Shown: piece after piece, positions 9,135 to 17,990 of the stretch
Layout: each line of letters begins with the position of its first letter
Position numbering within the stretch: the stretch's first letter is position 1
NCBI RefSeq assembly: GCF_003628445.1
Contig: NZ_RBZO01000003.1
Span: 1-64,000, forward strand
DNA length: 64,000 bases
Source: Oceanobacillus bengalensis
GTDB lineage: Bacteria; Bacillota; Bacilli; Bacillales; Amphibacillaceae
Direction of reading: 5' to 3'
Made by a program: the position numbers and the translations under genes
The notes under the pieces: generated by a model
Databases searched by the model: none
What the model saw: only the letters and a program-made list of their open reading frames with translations
What the model was told of the DNA's origin: nothing

Positions 9135-9707
9135 ATGAAACAACTTCTACGCTATTTTTCAGTAGGATTATTTGCCGCTGGAATCATCATGCTCATTGGA
9201 TTGTACTTTACAGATACAAGAGATGTTGAAGAGTATACTGCGAAAGAATTAATACCCTATGTTGAAAATGAAGGTTATCATGTCATAGATAATGAAGAAT
9301 ATATTTCTTTAACATTAAACTCTAATAAAGTAACTGAAGAAGATAACCAATCAAAAGAAGCAGATTCCACAAAGACGGAAAGTCCTAAAGAAGATAAAGA
9401 AGAACCAGCTAAAGATGTAAAAGAATCAGCCAATGAAGAAAAAGACACAAGAAAAGAAAATGAAGAAGACAAAGAGAAAGAAAAAGAAGAAGAAGTAAAA
9501 GTAACAAATTACACACTTACGATCGAATCTGGAATGCTCACCTCAACAATTAGTTCTATATTAGAGGAAAATAAAATTATCGATAATGCCAGAGAATTTA
9601 CCAACTATTTAGATGATAACGATTATAGTTTACTTGTTCAGCTTGGTGATTTCAAATTGAATAGTGATATGAGTTTCTATGAATTAGCTGAGGCAATTAC
9701 GAATTAG
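9135..9707 (+). CDS. Membrane protein with MltG-type LysM-like domain, no catalytic part
   Basis: A 190-residue protein with an N-terminal membrane helix (6-26), a lysine/glutamate-rich linker (about 70-120), and a C-terminal segment. That segment (TLTIESGMLTSTISSILEEN ... FKLNSDMSFYELAEAI) resembles the LysM-like subdomain of endolytic transglycosylase MltG/YceG. The catalytic MltG domain is absent. The family reading comes from the pattern of spaced residues only. A GAAGGAG site precedes the ATG. The linker would allow the domain to reach through the cell wall. It is convergent with phoU. Confidence 0.65.
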   Translation: MKQLLRYFSVGLFAAGIIMLIGLYFTDTRDVEEYTAKELIPYVENEGYHVIDNEEYISLTLNSNKVTEEDNQSKEADSTKTESPKEDKEEPAKDVKESANEEKDTRKENEEDKEKEKEEEVKVTNYTLTIESGMLTSTISSILEENKIIDNAREFTNYLDDNDYSLLVQLGDFKLNSDMSFYELAEAITN

Positions 9708-9745
9708 GTAGTCTCACCCAAAACATATCTTATATCCAAAACAAC

Positions 9746-9784
9746 AAAGGGTAGATAGCGTAACGAAAAGCTATCTACCCTTTT
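9746..9784. terminator. Bidirectional terminator between the MltG-like gene and phoU
   Basis: Stem GGGTAGATAGC / GCTATCTACCC with flanking A and T runs, between convergent genes. Confidence 0.85.
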
Positions 9785-9800
9785 AGTATATCCACAAATC

Positions 9801-10454
9801 TTAATTCAAGTTAAAATTCTCACCTTTAACAAGATATAATATACTTTCACCTACGTTTGTAACATGATCCGCATACCTTTCTAGGTATCTAGCACAAAAA
9901 GAGACTTGCATAATATACTGTATTTTATCTGGATTTGTAGCTGTTTCTCCTAACAACTCGCTAACAACCGTTCTATACAATCTGTCTACTTGATCATCCA
10001 TTTCACCTAGCTTCCCTGCTATACCTGCATCTTCATTTTGGAAAGCTAGAATAGCTGTTTGTAGCATTTTTGTTGTTATTTCATGCATGTTTTTTATGTT
10101 TTGTGGGATAGTAGAGAAATTCTTACCTAGCTTTATCGTTGATTTGGCAATATTCTTTGCATTGTCTGCCATTCTTTCAATGTCTGTTACAATTCGTAAT
10201 GCAATAATAATTCTCCGTAAATCAGTTGCCACAGGATGTTGCTTGGCAATAAGTAAAATTGCTTTATCATTAATTTCCATTTCAGACCGATCGATATGAT
10301 AATCATTTTCGATTACTCGTTTTGCTTTTTCTAAGTCTTGGTTATAAAAAGCCGTAATTGCCTCATTTAAAGCTTCTTTTGCAGCGAAGGCTAATTTTAC
10401 TATTTGATTATTCAATGCTTCTATCTCATTTTTAAATTGATCTCTTGTTACCAT
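9801..10454 (-). CDS. phoU: Phosphate-specific transport regulator PhoU
   Basis: A 217-residue all-helical protein with two PhoU repeats. Signature tracts DLRRIIIALRIVTDIERMADNAKN and YLERYADHVTNVGESI carry the acidic residues that bind metal. PhoU normally moderates Pst transporter uptake and PhoR signalling. Here it stands without pstSCAB next to pbpA, where B. subtilis has the pst operon. GGAGGTG precedes the ATG. See also the Na/Pi cotransporter with a PhoU-like tail at 16127. Confidence 0.92.
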   Translation of the reverse strand: MVTRDQFKNEIEALNNQIVKLAFAAKEALNEAITAFYNQDLEKAKRVIENDYHIDRSEMEINDKAILLIAKQHPVATDLRRIIIALRIVTDIERMADNAKNIAKSTIKLGKNFSTIPQNIKNMHEITTKMLQTAILAFQNEDAGIAGKLGEMDDQVDRLYRTVVSELLGETATNPDKIQYIMQVSFCARYLERYADHVTNVGESILYLVKGENFNLN

Positions 10455-10554
10455 ATTTCATCCACCTCCACTAGGTTCATTTCCACCATTATACCTAAAG
10501 ATTATTAATTTCGTATAAATATTTTGTAAGATTTCGTTTACAATAGATGAAAAT

Positions 10555-10587
10555 AGCCAAGAGCACAACAAAGTTGGGCTCTTGGCT
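10555..10587 (-). terminator. Terminator after pbpA
   Basis: Stem AGCCAAGAGC / GCTCTTGGCT directly downstream of pbpA, followed by a short T-rich tract. Confidence 0.75.
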
Positions 10588-10589
10588 GT

Positions 10590-12728
10590 CTATTCATTTT
10601 CTGTTTCTTCTTCTGAGTCATCAGTAGTAGAGCCGTTGTTTCCACTTGCTCTCTCTTTTTTCAACTCGAAATAGGTGTCCATAATTTGTTCACCTATTTT
10701 ATTATTAATACCAGTATAGCTTGGATTTAGATTCGGTACTACAATTGCAAAGGCAATCTCCGGATTATCATAAGGTGCGTATCCAATCAAATTTAGGTTT
10801 ACCGTTTCGACGCCATATACATCACCATTTGCATCTGTTTCAAATACTTCACTTTCAGCTGTACCCGTTTTACCTGCTGGTTTGTATTCTTTATTTCTGA
10901 AGTAACTTGCAGCGGTTCCGCCTTGCTCCTGGAATACCCTACGGAATCCTTCCTGTACCCGATCAAGATAGTCCATACTAATTCGATTTAATACTTTGGG
11001 ATTTTGCGTTTGATAAATTGCACCGACCTCATCTTCTGATGCTTTCGGTTCACGTAATTCCTTCATAAAATGAGGCTCTACACGGTTGCCACCATTTGCA
11101 ATTGTAGATACATATTGCGCTAATTGCATGGTCGTATACGTATCAAACTGTCCGACTGCATAGTGGAGTAAATTACCAGCTTGAAAGTCGGTACCTACAT
11201 AGCCAGTTGCTTCATAAGGAAAATCAATCCCCGTTTTTACTCCAAGACCAAATTGCGAAAAATAATTTCTAAATTCCTGAAAAGCATTGTTTAGAGATAT
11301 GCGATCAATTGCGACACTGCTACCGTTAGGATATGGATATCGATAATCTCCACCTAATCTTAATGCAATATATCCCATATAAACGTTTGAAGATACTTTT
11401 AACGCATCTATATCATTTACTGCACCAAGAGTACTGCTCCAAGAACTGAATGGATTTTGCGGTAATCCAATTGTACGATCGTAGAATACTTGGCCAGGCG
11501 AAATAACTCCAGATTCAAAACCAGATAATACCGTTGCTCCTTTTACGACTGAACCAGGTCGATGCGCATCATAAATTGTTTTAAAAGCAGCATTACTGAA
11601 TTCATCATTTTTTCTATCATAGTGCTGTCCAGAAACAGCAAGTAGTTCTCCTGTATTCGGGTCCATCACTACTGCAAGCACGTCATTTAATTTACTATTT
11701 GCAGGTACTGCCTCTTTTAAAGCGTCTAATAGTATTTTATCGACTCTTTCCTGAAACTCCATATCGATTGATAAAACTAAATCCTTTCCACGTTCTCCTT
11801 CAACAACCGTTTCTGCACCAATAATACTACCATCTTTCGTTGTTGTATATTGAATTTGCTCTTTTCTTCCTTTAAGTAAATCTTCGTAATACTCCTCTAG
11901 TCCACTTTTACCAACCCGGTCATTTCTACTGTAACCTCTTGTTAAATAATAACTTTCATTTTCAGCTGGAATACCCTCTTCCTGAGTTGTAATCGAACCG
12001 AGTAAACTCTGTATTGTAGATTCATATAAATATTCCCGGTCCCAATCTGTTGTAGCATTGATCCCTGGCAATTCCGCTAAATGTTCGGAGACTTTGGCAT
12101 ACTCATCAACTGTTACCCCCTCATTCTTGACAATTTGAGGAGTCAGGGAATATGCCTTATCCAATTCTTTCTTAATTGAAATTACTTCTTTCTCTTCCAA
12201 ACTAAAATTGCTGATTTCCTCTTCTGTAATTAAATCTAATGTTGCGTTATACACTTCTGCATTAGACAAATCAGCCGTTTCTTCTGGAGAGATTCTTTCG
12301 TCAGCTTCCTCTTTATTTTCTAAATACCAGTATTCTTTCAAGTTTCTTTCCGTTAAGGTATCATCGAAGTATTCCTCTGGATCTTCATCCACCGGAACCA
12401 TCGTAATAAACTCTGCTAATTTCTTAGCAACCTTAAGCCGATCAATAGCCTGTACACCTTTTGCTGGTGTATACGTAATCGAATATATTGGCTTATTATC
12501 AACAATGATGTTGTGGTATCTATCATATATTTTCCCTCTAGGAACTGGAATCTTCGTTGTGTCTTGAATCGTTCGGTCGATTTCATCTTGAAAAGCTTCC
12601 CCATTTAAGATTTGCACAACACCCAATTGAAGAATTAATACTGAAAAAAGCAAGAAAATAACAAAAAATAGTATATTTATTCGAAAGGGAAGTTGTGCTT
12701 TCTTTTTTTTCTTTTTCTTGTCAACCAT
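10590..12728 (-). CDS. pbpA: Penicillin-binding protein 2A (class B transpeptidase)
   Basis: A 712-residue elongasome transpeptidase that crosslinks peptidoglycan outside the membrane. A lysine-rich cytoplasmic start (KKKKKKK) precedes one membrane helix (about 17-40), then a PBP dimerisation domain and the transpeptidase domain. The active-site motifs are intact: S393-V-V-K396, S446-S-N448 and K620-T-G622. The tail is rich in Ser, Thr and Glu. The length matches B. subtilis PbpA (716). The neighbour yqgE is conserved. Confidence 0.93.
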   Translation of the reverse strand: MVDKKKKKKKAQLPFRINILFFVIFLLFSVLILQLGVVQILNGEAFQDEIDRTIQDTTKIPVPRGKIYDRYHNIIVDNKPIYSITYTPAKGVQAIDRLKVAKKLAEFITMVPVDEDPEEYFDDTLTERNLKEYWYLENKEEADERISPEETADLSNAEVYNATLDLITEEEISNFSLEEKEVISIKKELDKAYSLTPQIVKNEGVTVDEYAKVSEHLAELPGINATTDWDREYLYESTIQSLLGSITTQEEGIPAENESYYLTRGYSRNDRVGKSGLEEYYEDLLKGRKEQIQYTTTKDGSIIGAETVVEGERGKDLVLSIDMEFQERVDKILLDALKEAVPANSKLNDVLAVVMDPNTGELLAVSGQHYDRKNDEFSNAAFKTIYDAHRPGSVVKGATVLSGFESGVISPGQVFYDRTIGLPQNPFSSWSSTLGAVNDIDALKVSSNVYMGYIALRLGGDYRYPYPNGSSVAIDRISLNNAFQEFRNYFSQFGLGVKTGIDFPYEATGYVGTDFQAGNLLHYAVGQFDTYTTMQLAQYVSTIANGGNRVEPHFMKELREPKASEDEVGAIYQTQNPKVLNRISMDYLDRVQEGFRRVFQEQGGTAASYFRNKEYKPAGKTGTAESEVFETDANGDVYGVETVNLNLIGYAPYDNPEIAFAIVVPNLNPSYTGINNKIGEQIMDTYFELKKERASGNNGSTTDDSEEETENE

Positions 12729-12786
12729 CTGTTCTCCCCCACAATTTGTAAAATCATATTTTTATTCCATATTGATTTTACCATAG

Positions 12787-14058
12787 CTAACGATTTTTTT
12801 CGTCAGTAATCTGTTCTTTCATTAAAATTTCCTTCTTTGGAGAACTTCCCAAATATATATTCTTAACAAATAAGTAGATAAACAAATGCCCAGAACCCAG
12901 CATAACAAGAAGTACAGGGATAACTCTTTCTGCTTCAAAGAAATATACCGCAATTAAAAAAATAATTACTGATACAAGTCTACCTATATTCAGAAACAAT
13001 TCACGAATTACGATGTACTCGATTCGCATTTCTCCAGCTTTACGCGCCTTTCCGATCACATCATAGGTAAGCGAGATATATGGTACATTGATAATTGGAA
13101 AGGCAATTCCAATAATAATCGCGTAAATGATTAATAACAAATAATTTATTTCAAATAAAATAATGAAAATCGAGAAATACACTAGGAGTGCCCCTAATAA
13201 TATTGCTTTTTTCCTAAATGCTGGCTTAATGAATTTTGTCACGATAAAATAAAGAACAGCAGAGAGCCCTGACAGCACGAGATTAAAAGTACCTAAAGCG
13301 AACTCACTTTGTGTAACGACGAACACCCAAATCGAAATCACAAATGCAAATACACCTTCTCTCATCCCTTGAAAAAAATGAGCATGTAGGATTCGTTTCC
13401 AGTTTTTATTATGATGCCTTTCTGCTAAGATACGTTTAAAGTAGAAAGTGCCTTCTGCTTTTCTTCGATTAATAAAGAAACTCAAAACTACCGCAAGTAT
13501 GAACAACGTAAATGAAATGGTAAAGATGGTGGTATACCCAATATTATCGGACATCTTTGATATAATAATCCCTGCTAATAGTGGTCCAACCATACCACCA
13601 AGTGATTGCAGAATTCCCAAAAAGCCATTAAAGAAATCTCTCGTATCTGGTTCCGTAATCTCGAAAGTCAATACATTAAATGCTAGCCAATAAAATCCAT
13701 ACCCAATACCTAGCAAACTTCCCAGTAAAAAATTGTACTTAGAGGCTGCATCACCAATCAATAGAACACATAAAAAAAACAATGCTAAAAATGTTACACC
13801 TAACCTTAATACAATGATACGGTCAACCTTCTTCGCAACCCTACCCGCGAGTATGAAGGTGAGCCCCATAAAAAGATTCGTTGCAAGATGGTAAACAGCA
13901 ATCGTTACATAGTCACCCGACTGTCTCCACAAATAAATGTTTACAAAAGTATTGGAAAGAAATATCCCTAAAGAATAGAATCCCCCTATTAATAATAAAA
14001 GCAACAAATCCCGACTAATATTTAATTTCTTCAAGAATGTTTGTAGTGTTTTCTGCAT
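12787..14058 (-). CDS. yqgE: MFS transporter, YqgE family
   Basis: A 423-residue membrane protein with about twelve hydrophobic helices and the MFS-type basic loop between helices 2 and 3 (AGRVAKKVDR). It sits between sodA and pbpA as yqgE does in B. subtilis. The substrate is unknown. AAGGAG precedes the ATG. Confidence 0.85.
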   Translation of the reverse strand: MQKTLQTFLKKLNISRDLLLLLLIGGFYSLGIFLSNTFVNIYLWRQSGDYVTIAVYHLATNLFMGLTFILAGRVAKKVDRIIVLRLGVTFLALFFLCVLLIGDAASKYNFLLGSLLGIGYGFYWLAFNVLTFEITEPDTRDFFNGFLGILQSLGGMVGPLLAGIIISKMSDNIGYTTIFTISFTLFILAVVLSFFINRRKAEGTFYFKRILAERHHNKNWKRILHAHFFQGMREGVFAFVISIWVFVVTQSEFALGTFNLVLSGLSAVLYFIVTKFIKPAFRKKAILLGALLVYFSIFIILFEINYLLLIIYAIIIGIAFPIINVPYISLTYDVIGKARKAGEMRIEYIVIRELFLNIGRLVSVIIFLIAVYFFEAERVIPVLLVMLGSGHLFIYLFVKNIYLGSSPKKEILMKEQITDEKNR

Positions 14059-14060
14059 AT

Positions 14061-14207
14061 CTAACTACTCCTTTTGTCTTTTCTTAGTGTAAACGAATAA
14101 AGAGTAGATATACGCAAAAAAGCGAAGAGCACCTGTTTGATCTGTGTAACTTCACCGATTGGCTTGTAACGTGGTGAAAACATTACTTTTTTAGCAGCAC
14201 GGCCCAT
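14061..14207 (-). other. Unexplained coding-like stretch, possible gene remnant
   Basis: The sodA-yqgE gap (14059-14392) holds an open frame from an ATG at 14207 to a stop at 14061. It would give 48 residues with a protein-like start (MGRAAKKVMFSPRYKPIGEV). The same frame stays open for about ten codons upstream of the ATG (ending KKNE) until a TGA, and there is no ribosome site. It runs into the yqgE ribosome-site region. I do not recognise it; it may be the 3' end of a decayed gene. Confidence 0.3.
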
Positions 14208-14290
14208 TTCATTTTTCTTCGTGTATACTTCTATACCTTTTCAATTCATAACAACCATCAGTATAAATATCATAAGAGAACTCATTACCT

Positions 14291-14328
14291 AAAAAAGAAG
14301 ACATAATCTCAAAAACAGAGAATTATGC
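14291..14328 (-). terminator. Terminator after sodA
   Basis: Stem CATAATTCTC / GAGATTATG followed by TCTTCTTTTTT on the minus strand, about 70 bp past the sodA stop. Confidence 0.7.
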
Positions 14329-14392
14329 CTTTTTTTATAATATAGGGATTTTTTTGAGGTGCATGAAAATCCCACGTATTTTTTTGTATTAG

Positions 14393-15001
14393 TTATTTAG
14401 CTGCAGAATAATTCTTCGCAACTTCATCCCAATTTACTACATTCCAGAATGCTGAAATGTAATCAGGACGTTTGTTTTGATATTTAAGATAATAAGCATG
14501 CTCCCAAACATCCAAGCCTAATAATGGTGTTTTCCCTTCCATTAACGGTGAATCTTGGTTTGGAGTGCTTGTAACTTCTAGTTCTCCATTATTCACGACT
14601 AACCAAGCCCAACCTGAACCGAAGCGAGTCTTTGCAGCATTTGCAAATTCTTCTTTAAAAGCATCTAAACTACCAAATTTTTCATTTATTTTATCCGCTA
14701 ATTCTCCAGTTGGTTCGCCACCACCTGTTGGTGATAATGTTTTCCAGAATAAACTATGGTTAGCATGTCCACCACCATTGTTACGTACAGCTGTACGTTT
14801 TGCTTCAGGAACAGCATCTAAATTACTGATTAATTCTTCTACTGTTTTTCCAGCAAGGTCTGTACCTTCAACAGCACCATTTAAATTTGTAACATACGTA
14901 TTATGATGCTTCGTATGATGTATGTTCATTGTTTCTTTATCGATAGTAGGTTCAAGTGCATCGTATGCATAAGGTAACTCTGGTAATTCAAATTTTGCCA
15001 T
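14393..15001 (-). CDS. sodA: Superoxide dismutase (Mn type)
   Basis: A 202-residue cytosolic dismutase that disproportionates superoxide. Metal ligands by alignment with the family are His28, His82, Asp164 and His168 (in [18 protein letters not shown]). The [11 protein letters not shown] tract is conserved. Length and sequence match B. subtilis SodA. A GGGAGGAAG site precedes the ATG and a SigA-like promoter lies about 60 bp upstream. The gene is monocistronic, with its own terminator. Confidence 0.96.
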   Translation of the reverse strand: MAKFELPELPYAYDALEPTIDKETMNIHHTKHHNTYVTNLNGAVEGTDLAGKTVEELISNLDAVPEAKRTAVRNNGGGHANHSLFWKTLSPTGGGEPTGELADKINEKFGSLDAFKEEFANAAKTRFGSGWAWLVVNNGELEVTSTPNQDSPLMEGKTPLLGLDVWEHAYYLKYQNKRPDYISAFWNVVNWDEVAKNYSAAK

Positions 15002-15059
15002 AATTAATCTTCCTCCCTAAATGAATTGGTTAAAAAAGGTATTAAACCCTTTAATTAGA

Positions 15060-15088
15060 AGATTATCACTGCTACACTACACTTGCAA
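15060..15088 (-). promoter_or_regulatory. SigA-type promoter of sodA
   Basis: -35 TTGCAA (15083-15088), 17-bp spacer, -10 TAATCT (15060-15065) on the minus strand. Confidence 0.65.
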
Positions 15089-15114
15089 ATTATTTGCTCC
15101 TAAATATGAACAAA

Positions 15115-15142
15115 AATAAAAAAACAAGCCAACGCTTGTTTA
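15115..15142 (-). terminator. Terminator of the tRNA cluster
   Basis: Stem AAACAAGC / GCTTGTTT followed by a T-run on the minus strand, directly after tRNA-Phe. Confidence 0.9.
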
Positions 15143-15147
15143 AAAGG

Positions 15148-15233
<86 letters not shown>

Positions 15234-15379
15234 AAACGAAGATGAAGTTCTTGCTTGAAATTTAGCGTCGAAGCTTATTCGAAGAGGATAACGACTCTAC
15301 CTCTACTTCTACTAGTTTATTCAAAGATGATTGGTGTATCGAGGTTACTCGTAGCTTATTCGGGAGAAGTATTGCTCGT

Positions 15380-15418
15380 TGCTCTACCGACTGAGCTACC
15401 AAGCCATATTTAGTTTAA
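15380..15418 (-). repeat. 39-bp direct repeat, copy 2 (orphan tRNA-Phe 5' fragment)
   Basis: Exact copy of the tRNA-Phe 5' end and leader with no 3' half. About 146 bp of unexplained sequence (15234-15379) separates it from the intact gene. Confidence 0.95.
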
Positions 15419-15450
15419 TTATTTCTCAAGTTACTATCAAATTATATGTA

Positions 15451-15543
15451 TGGAGGAGGTAGAGGGATTCGAACCCCCGCGCGGTTTGACCCGCCTGTCG
15501 GTTTTCAAGACCGATCCCTTCAGCCAGACTTGGGTATACCTCC
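15451..15543 (-). tRNA. tRNA-Ser (TGA)
   Basis: 93-nt class II tRNA with a long variable arm. Acceptor GGAGGTA / TACCTCC, anticodon loop CTTGAAA (TGA), encoded CCA. Confidence 0.95.
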
Positions 15544-15553
15544 GAGTTTATTA

Positions 15554-15630
15554 TGGTGGACCCTGTAGGACTCGAACCTACGACCGATCGGTTATGAGCC
15601 GATAGCTCTAACCAACTGAGCTAAGGGTCC
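15554..15630 (-). tRNA. tRNA with CAT anticodon, probably Ile2
   Basis: 77-nt cloverleaf with CCA; anticodon loop CTCATAA. A CAT anticodon can be elongator Met or Ile2 (lysidine-modified by TilS). The acceptor GGACCCT carries C4 and C5 as known TilS substrates do, and a second CAT tRNA in the cluster looks like elongator Met. I therefore favour Ile2. Confidence 0.6.
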
Positions 15631-15648
15631 TAAATGTTTTTTATCAAA

Positions 15649-15725
15649 TGGGGCGACCGGTGGGGATTGAACCCACGAATGCCGGAGCCACAATCCGGTG
15701 CGTTAACCACTTCGCCACGACCGCC
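15649..15725 (-). tRNA. tRNA-His (GTG)
   Basis: Anticodon loop TTGTGGC (GTG), acceptor GCGGTCG / CGGTCGC, discriminator C and an encoded extra G at position -1 as expected for His. CCA is encoded. Confidence 0.95.
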
Positions 15726-15744
15726 ATTTTAAACATTATATAAT

Positions 15745-15821
15745 TGGTAGCGGCGGAGGGGATCGAACCCACGACCTCACGGGTATGAACCGTACGCTCT
15801 CGCCAGCTGAGCTACGCCGCC
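15745..15821 (-). tRNA. tRNA-Met (CAT), elongator
   Basis: Acceptor GGCGGCG / CGCCGCT, anticodon loop TTCATAC (CAT), CCA encoded. It closely resembles the Bacillus elongator tRNA-Met and lacks the initiator C1-A72 mismatch and GGG/CCC anticodon stem. Confidence 0.8.
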
Positions 15822-15824
15822 ACT

Positions 15825-15899
15825 TGGCTCCACAGGTAGGATTCGAACCTACGACCGATCGGTTAACAGCCGATTGCTCTACCACTGAGCTACTGTGGA
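15825..15899 (-). tRNA. tRNA-Asn (GTT)
   Basis: Acceptor TCCACAG / CTGTGGA, anticodon loop CTGTTAA (GTT), CCA encoded. First tRNA of the cluster. Confidence 0.95.
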
Positions 15900-15937
15900 A
15901 TTTTATATTGCTATTATTTATAACAGCAACGATATTT

Positions 15938-15966
15938 AATTTAACATAAACTTTATATGTTGTCAA
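15938..15966 (-). promoter_or_regulatory. SigA promoter of the tRNA cluster
   Basis: -35 TTGACA (15961-15966), 17-bp spacer, -10 TAAATT (15938-15943), about 40 bp before tRNA-Asn. Confidence 0.75.
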
Positions 15967-16095
15967 TAATTTCCATAAGATTTTTTGACAAACTTCTATA
16001 ATCATTCTTTAAAAACGACAATGTTTATATTAACATCTTTTTCTTAATAATTCAATAGCCAAAAACATTAATTATATAATCAAATAAAACATAGG

Positions 16096-16118
16096 AAAGG
16101 AAGGTCTTCACCTTCCTT
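16096..16118 (-). terminator. Terminator after the Na/Pi cotransporter gene
   Basis: Stem AAGGAAGGT / ACCTTCCTT with a 5-nt loop, followed by a T-rich tract on the minus strand. Confidence 0.6.
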
Positions 16119-16126
16119 CTCCTCCT

Positions 16127-17752
16127 TTAATCTCCTAACACATCTTCAGCAATATTTACAGCATGGTCCCCGATTCGTTCTAAATTACTAATAATATCAA
16201 CGAATACTATTCCAGCTGGGCCACTGCATAAACCTTCATTCATACGAATGATATGTTTCTTTCGGTAATCGCGTTCCATTTTATCAATTTGCTCTTCCTT
16301 CTGAACAACCTCAAGCGCCTTTTCTCTATTTGACTCATCTAATGCATTGACTGCTTGTTTAACAGTCATCAAAGTAAGGTCAAACATGTTATTTAAATCT
16401 TCTAATGCGCCTTCAGTAAGATGGACTTTATTTGAAATTTTATAGTCGACTAATTCAATAATATTCTCAAAATGATCACCAATACGCTCAATATCACGAA
16501 CAGTATCCATTAAAGCGGTGTGCTTAGCACTTTCCGCTTCAGACAATGAACCAGCAGAGACTTGTACCAAATAATCCGTGATTTTCTGATCAAGATTATT
16601 TAATGCACCTTCTATCTGCATTGCCGCTTCCGAATGCTTTTGTGAATTCGTTGTTAAGTAAAGAATCGTTTCTTCTAATCCCTTAGCCGCATATTCTCCC
16701 ATACGCACAATTTCAGATTTTGCTTGATCCAAAGCAAGTGCAGAAGATCTTTCAATAAAAATTGGATCTAAATGCTGTGGCTTGTACTCAACAATTGCAT
16801 CCTCACCTGGAATGATTTTTGTAACAATCCATGCAAGCCCCGCAATAAACGGGAATTGAATTACTGTGTTTAGAATGTTAAAGCTACCGTGCGCAAAAGC
16901 AATTGTCATCTCCGCATTCAAGTTTAATTGTCCTTGTAACCAAACAACATACGCTGTAAAAGGTACCAATAAAATTAAGAAAATTGTAGAACCTACTACG
17001 TTAAAAATAACATGAGTCAATGCTGCTCTTTTCGCTGCAACTGACGCACCAATCGATGCTAAAATCGCAGTTATGGTTGTTCCGATATTATCACCGAACA
17101 ATACAGGCAAGGCCGCATCTAGTGCCATTGCCCCTTCTGCATATAGTCCCTGTAGAATTCCAACTGTTGCACTAGAACTTTGAACAATTAATGTGAAAAC
17201 AGTACCAATAACAACCCCAAGTATTGGATTATCACTCATACTCACCGTAAGCTCATGAAATGCTTCTAAACTACGTAATGGTTTCATTCCACTGCTCATT
17301 AATTCCAAACCGTAAAATAGAGCACCAAAGCCAAAAACAGCTTGACCAGCGGCAGTAATAATTGGTTTTTTAAAGAAGAAAATAGTAAATGCTCCAATTG
17401 CTAAAATCGGTAAAGAATAGGCACCAATATCAATTCCAATGATAAAAGCAGTAACGGTTGTACCGATATTTGCACCCATTATAACACCAATCGCTTGCTT
17501 GAGTGTCATAAATCCTGCACTTACTAGCCCCACAGTAATTACTGTCGTACCAGAACTACTCTGAATAAGTATAGTTACAATGATACCAGCGAGTACACCT
17601 AAAAACGGATTACTTGTAAATCGATCAAGTATATCTCGTAACCGATCACCAGCTGATTTCTGTAGCCCATCCCCCATAAATTTAATACCTAGAAGGAAAA
17701 TACCTAGTCCACCTAAAAATTCAAAAATTAGTCCTTGCAAATCTAGTTCCAA
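16127..17752 (-). CDS. Na/Pi cotransporter family protein with PhoU-like tail
   Basis: A 541-residue membrane protein of the NptA/YjbB type, expected to move phosphate with sodium. The duplicated transmembrane unit carries two QSSS motifs (ILIQSSSGTTV and LIVQSSSATVG), the hallmark of the family, and GDNIGTTITAI. Residues 340-540 form a helical PhoU-like domain (MDTVRDIERIGDHFENI and VDIISNLERIGDHAVNI). The start is TTG with AAGGGATG upstream. It is a single-gene unit; two TTTACA repeats upstream may be a PhoP site. Confidence 0.87.
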   Translation of the reverse strand: MELDLQGLIFEFLGGLGIFLLGIKFMGDGLQKSAGDRLRDILDRFTSNPFLGVLAGIIVTILIQSSSGTTVITVGLVSAGFMTLKQAIGVIMGANIGTTVTAFIIGIDIGAYSLPILAIGAFTIFFFKKPIITAAGQAVFGFGALFYGLELMSSGMKPLRSLEAFHELTVSMSDNPILGVVIGTVFTLIVQSSSATVGILQGLYAEGAMALDAALPVLFGDNIGTTITAILASIGASVAAKRAALTHVIFNVVGSTIFLILLVPFTAYVVWLQGQLNLNAEMTIAFAHGSFNILNTVIQFPFIAGLAWIVTKIIPGEDAIVEYKPQHLDPIFIERSSALALDQAKSEIVRMGEYAAKGLEETILYLTTNSQKHSEAAMQIEGALNNLDQKITDYLVQVSAGSLSEAESAKHTALMDTVRDIERIGDHFENIIELVDYKISNKVHLTEGALEDLNNMFDLTLMTVKQAVNALDESNREKALEVVQKEEQIDKMERDYRKKHIIRMNEGLCSGPAGIVFVDIISNLERIGDHAVNIAEDVLGD

Positions 17753-17844
17753 TTATGTAACATCCCTTCACTGATGTGATTCTTTTTATACCCTCATCTA
17801 TCTTAATGATAAGTTAAGGTATTGTAAATATTTTTCGTCAAAAA

Positions 17845-17861
17845 TTTACATTAAATTTACA
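17845..17861. promoter_or_regulatory. Possible PhoP box
   Basis: Two TTTACA hexamers (17845-17850 and 17856-17861) 5 bp apart, about 95 bp upstream of the Na/Pi gene and on the opposite strand. The pattern matches the Bacillus PhoP repeat, but the region is AT-rich and chance is possible. Confidence 0.35.
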
Positions 17862-17954
17862 AATCATACTATCTACTGTTATTTTCCCTCGAATTTTAAA
17901 TCTCATTCATTGTAAAAAATATTTAATTTCCCTTCTAATTCATTATTTTTCACA

Positions 17955-17982
17955 CAAAAAAACTCCCACAATAATAGGAGTA
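17955..17982 (-). terminator. Terminator after the NfeD-like gene
   Basis: Stem ACTCC / GGGAGT followed by seven T on the minus strand. Confidence 0.65.
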
Positions 17983-17990
17983 TTTCTGTT

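Noticed and set aside
9278-9472. Serine-rich 64-codon frame opposite the MltG-like gene
   Set aside because: It is the antisense shadow of the Lys/Glu-rich linker.
15736-16005. 89-codon minus-strand frame over the tRNA cluster
   Set aside because: It reads through tRNA-Met and tRNA-Asn and the tRNA promoter; no ribosome site.
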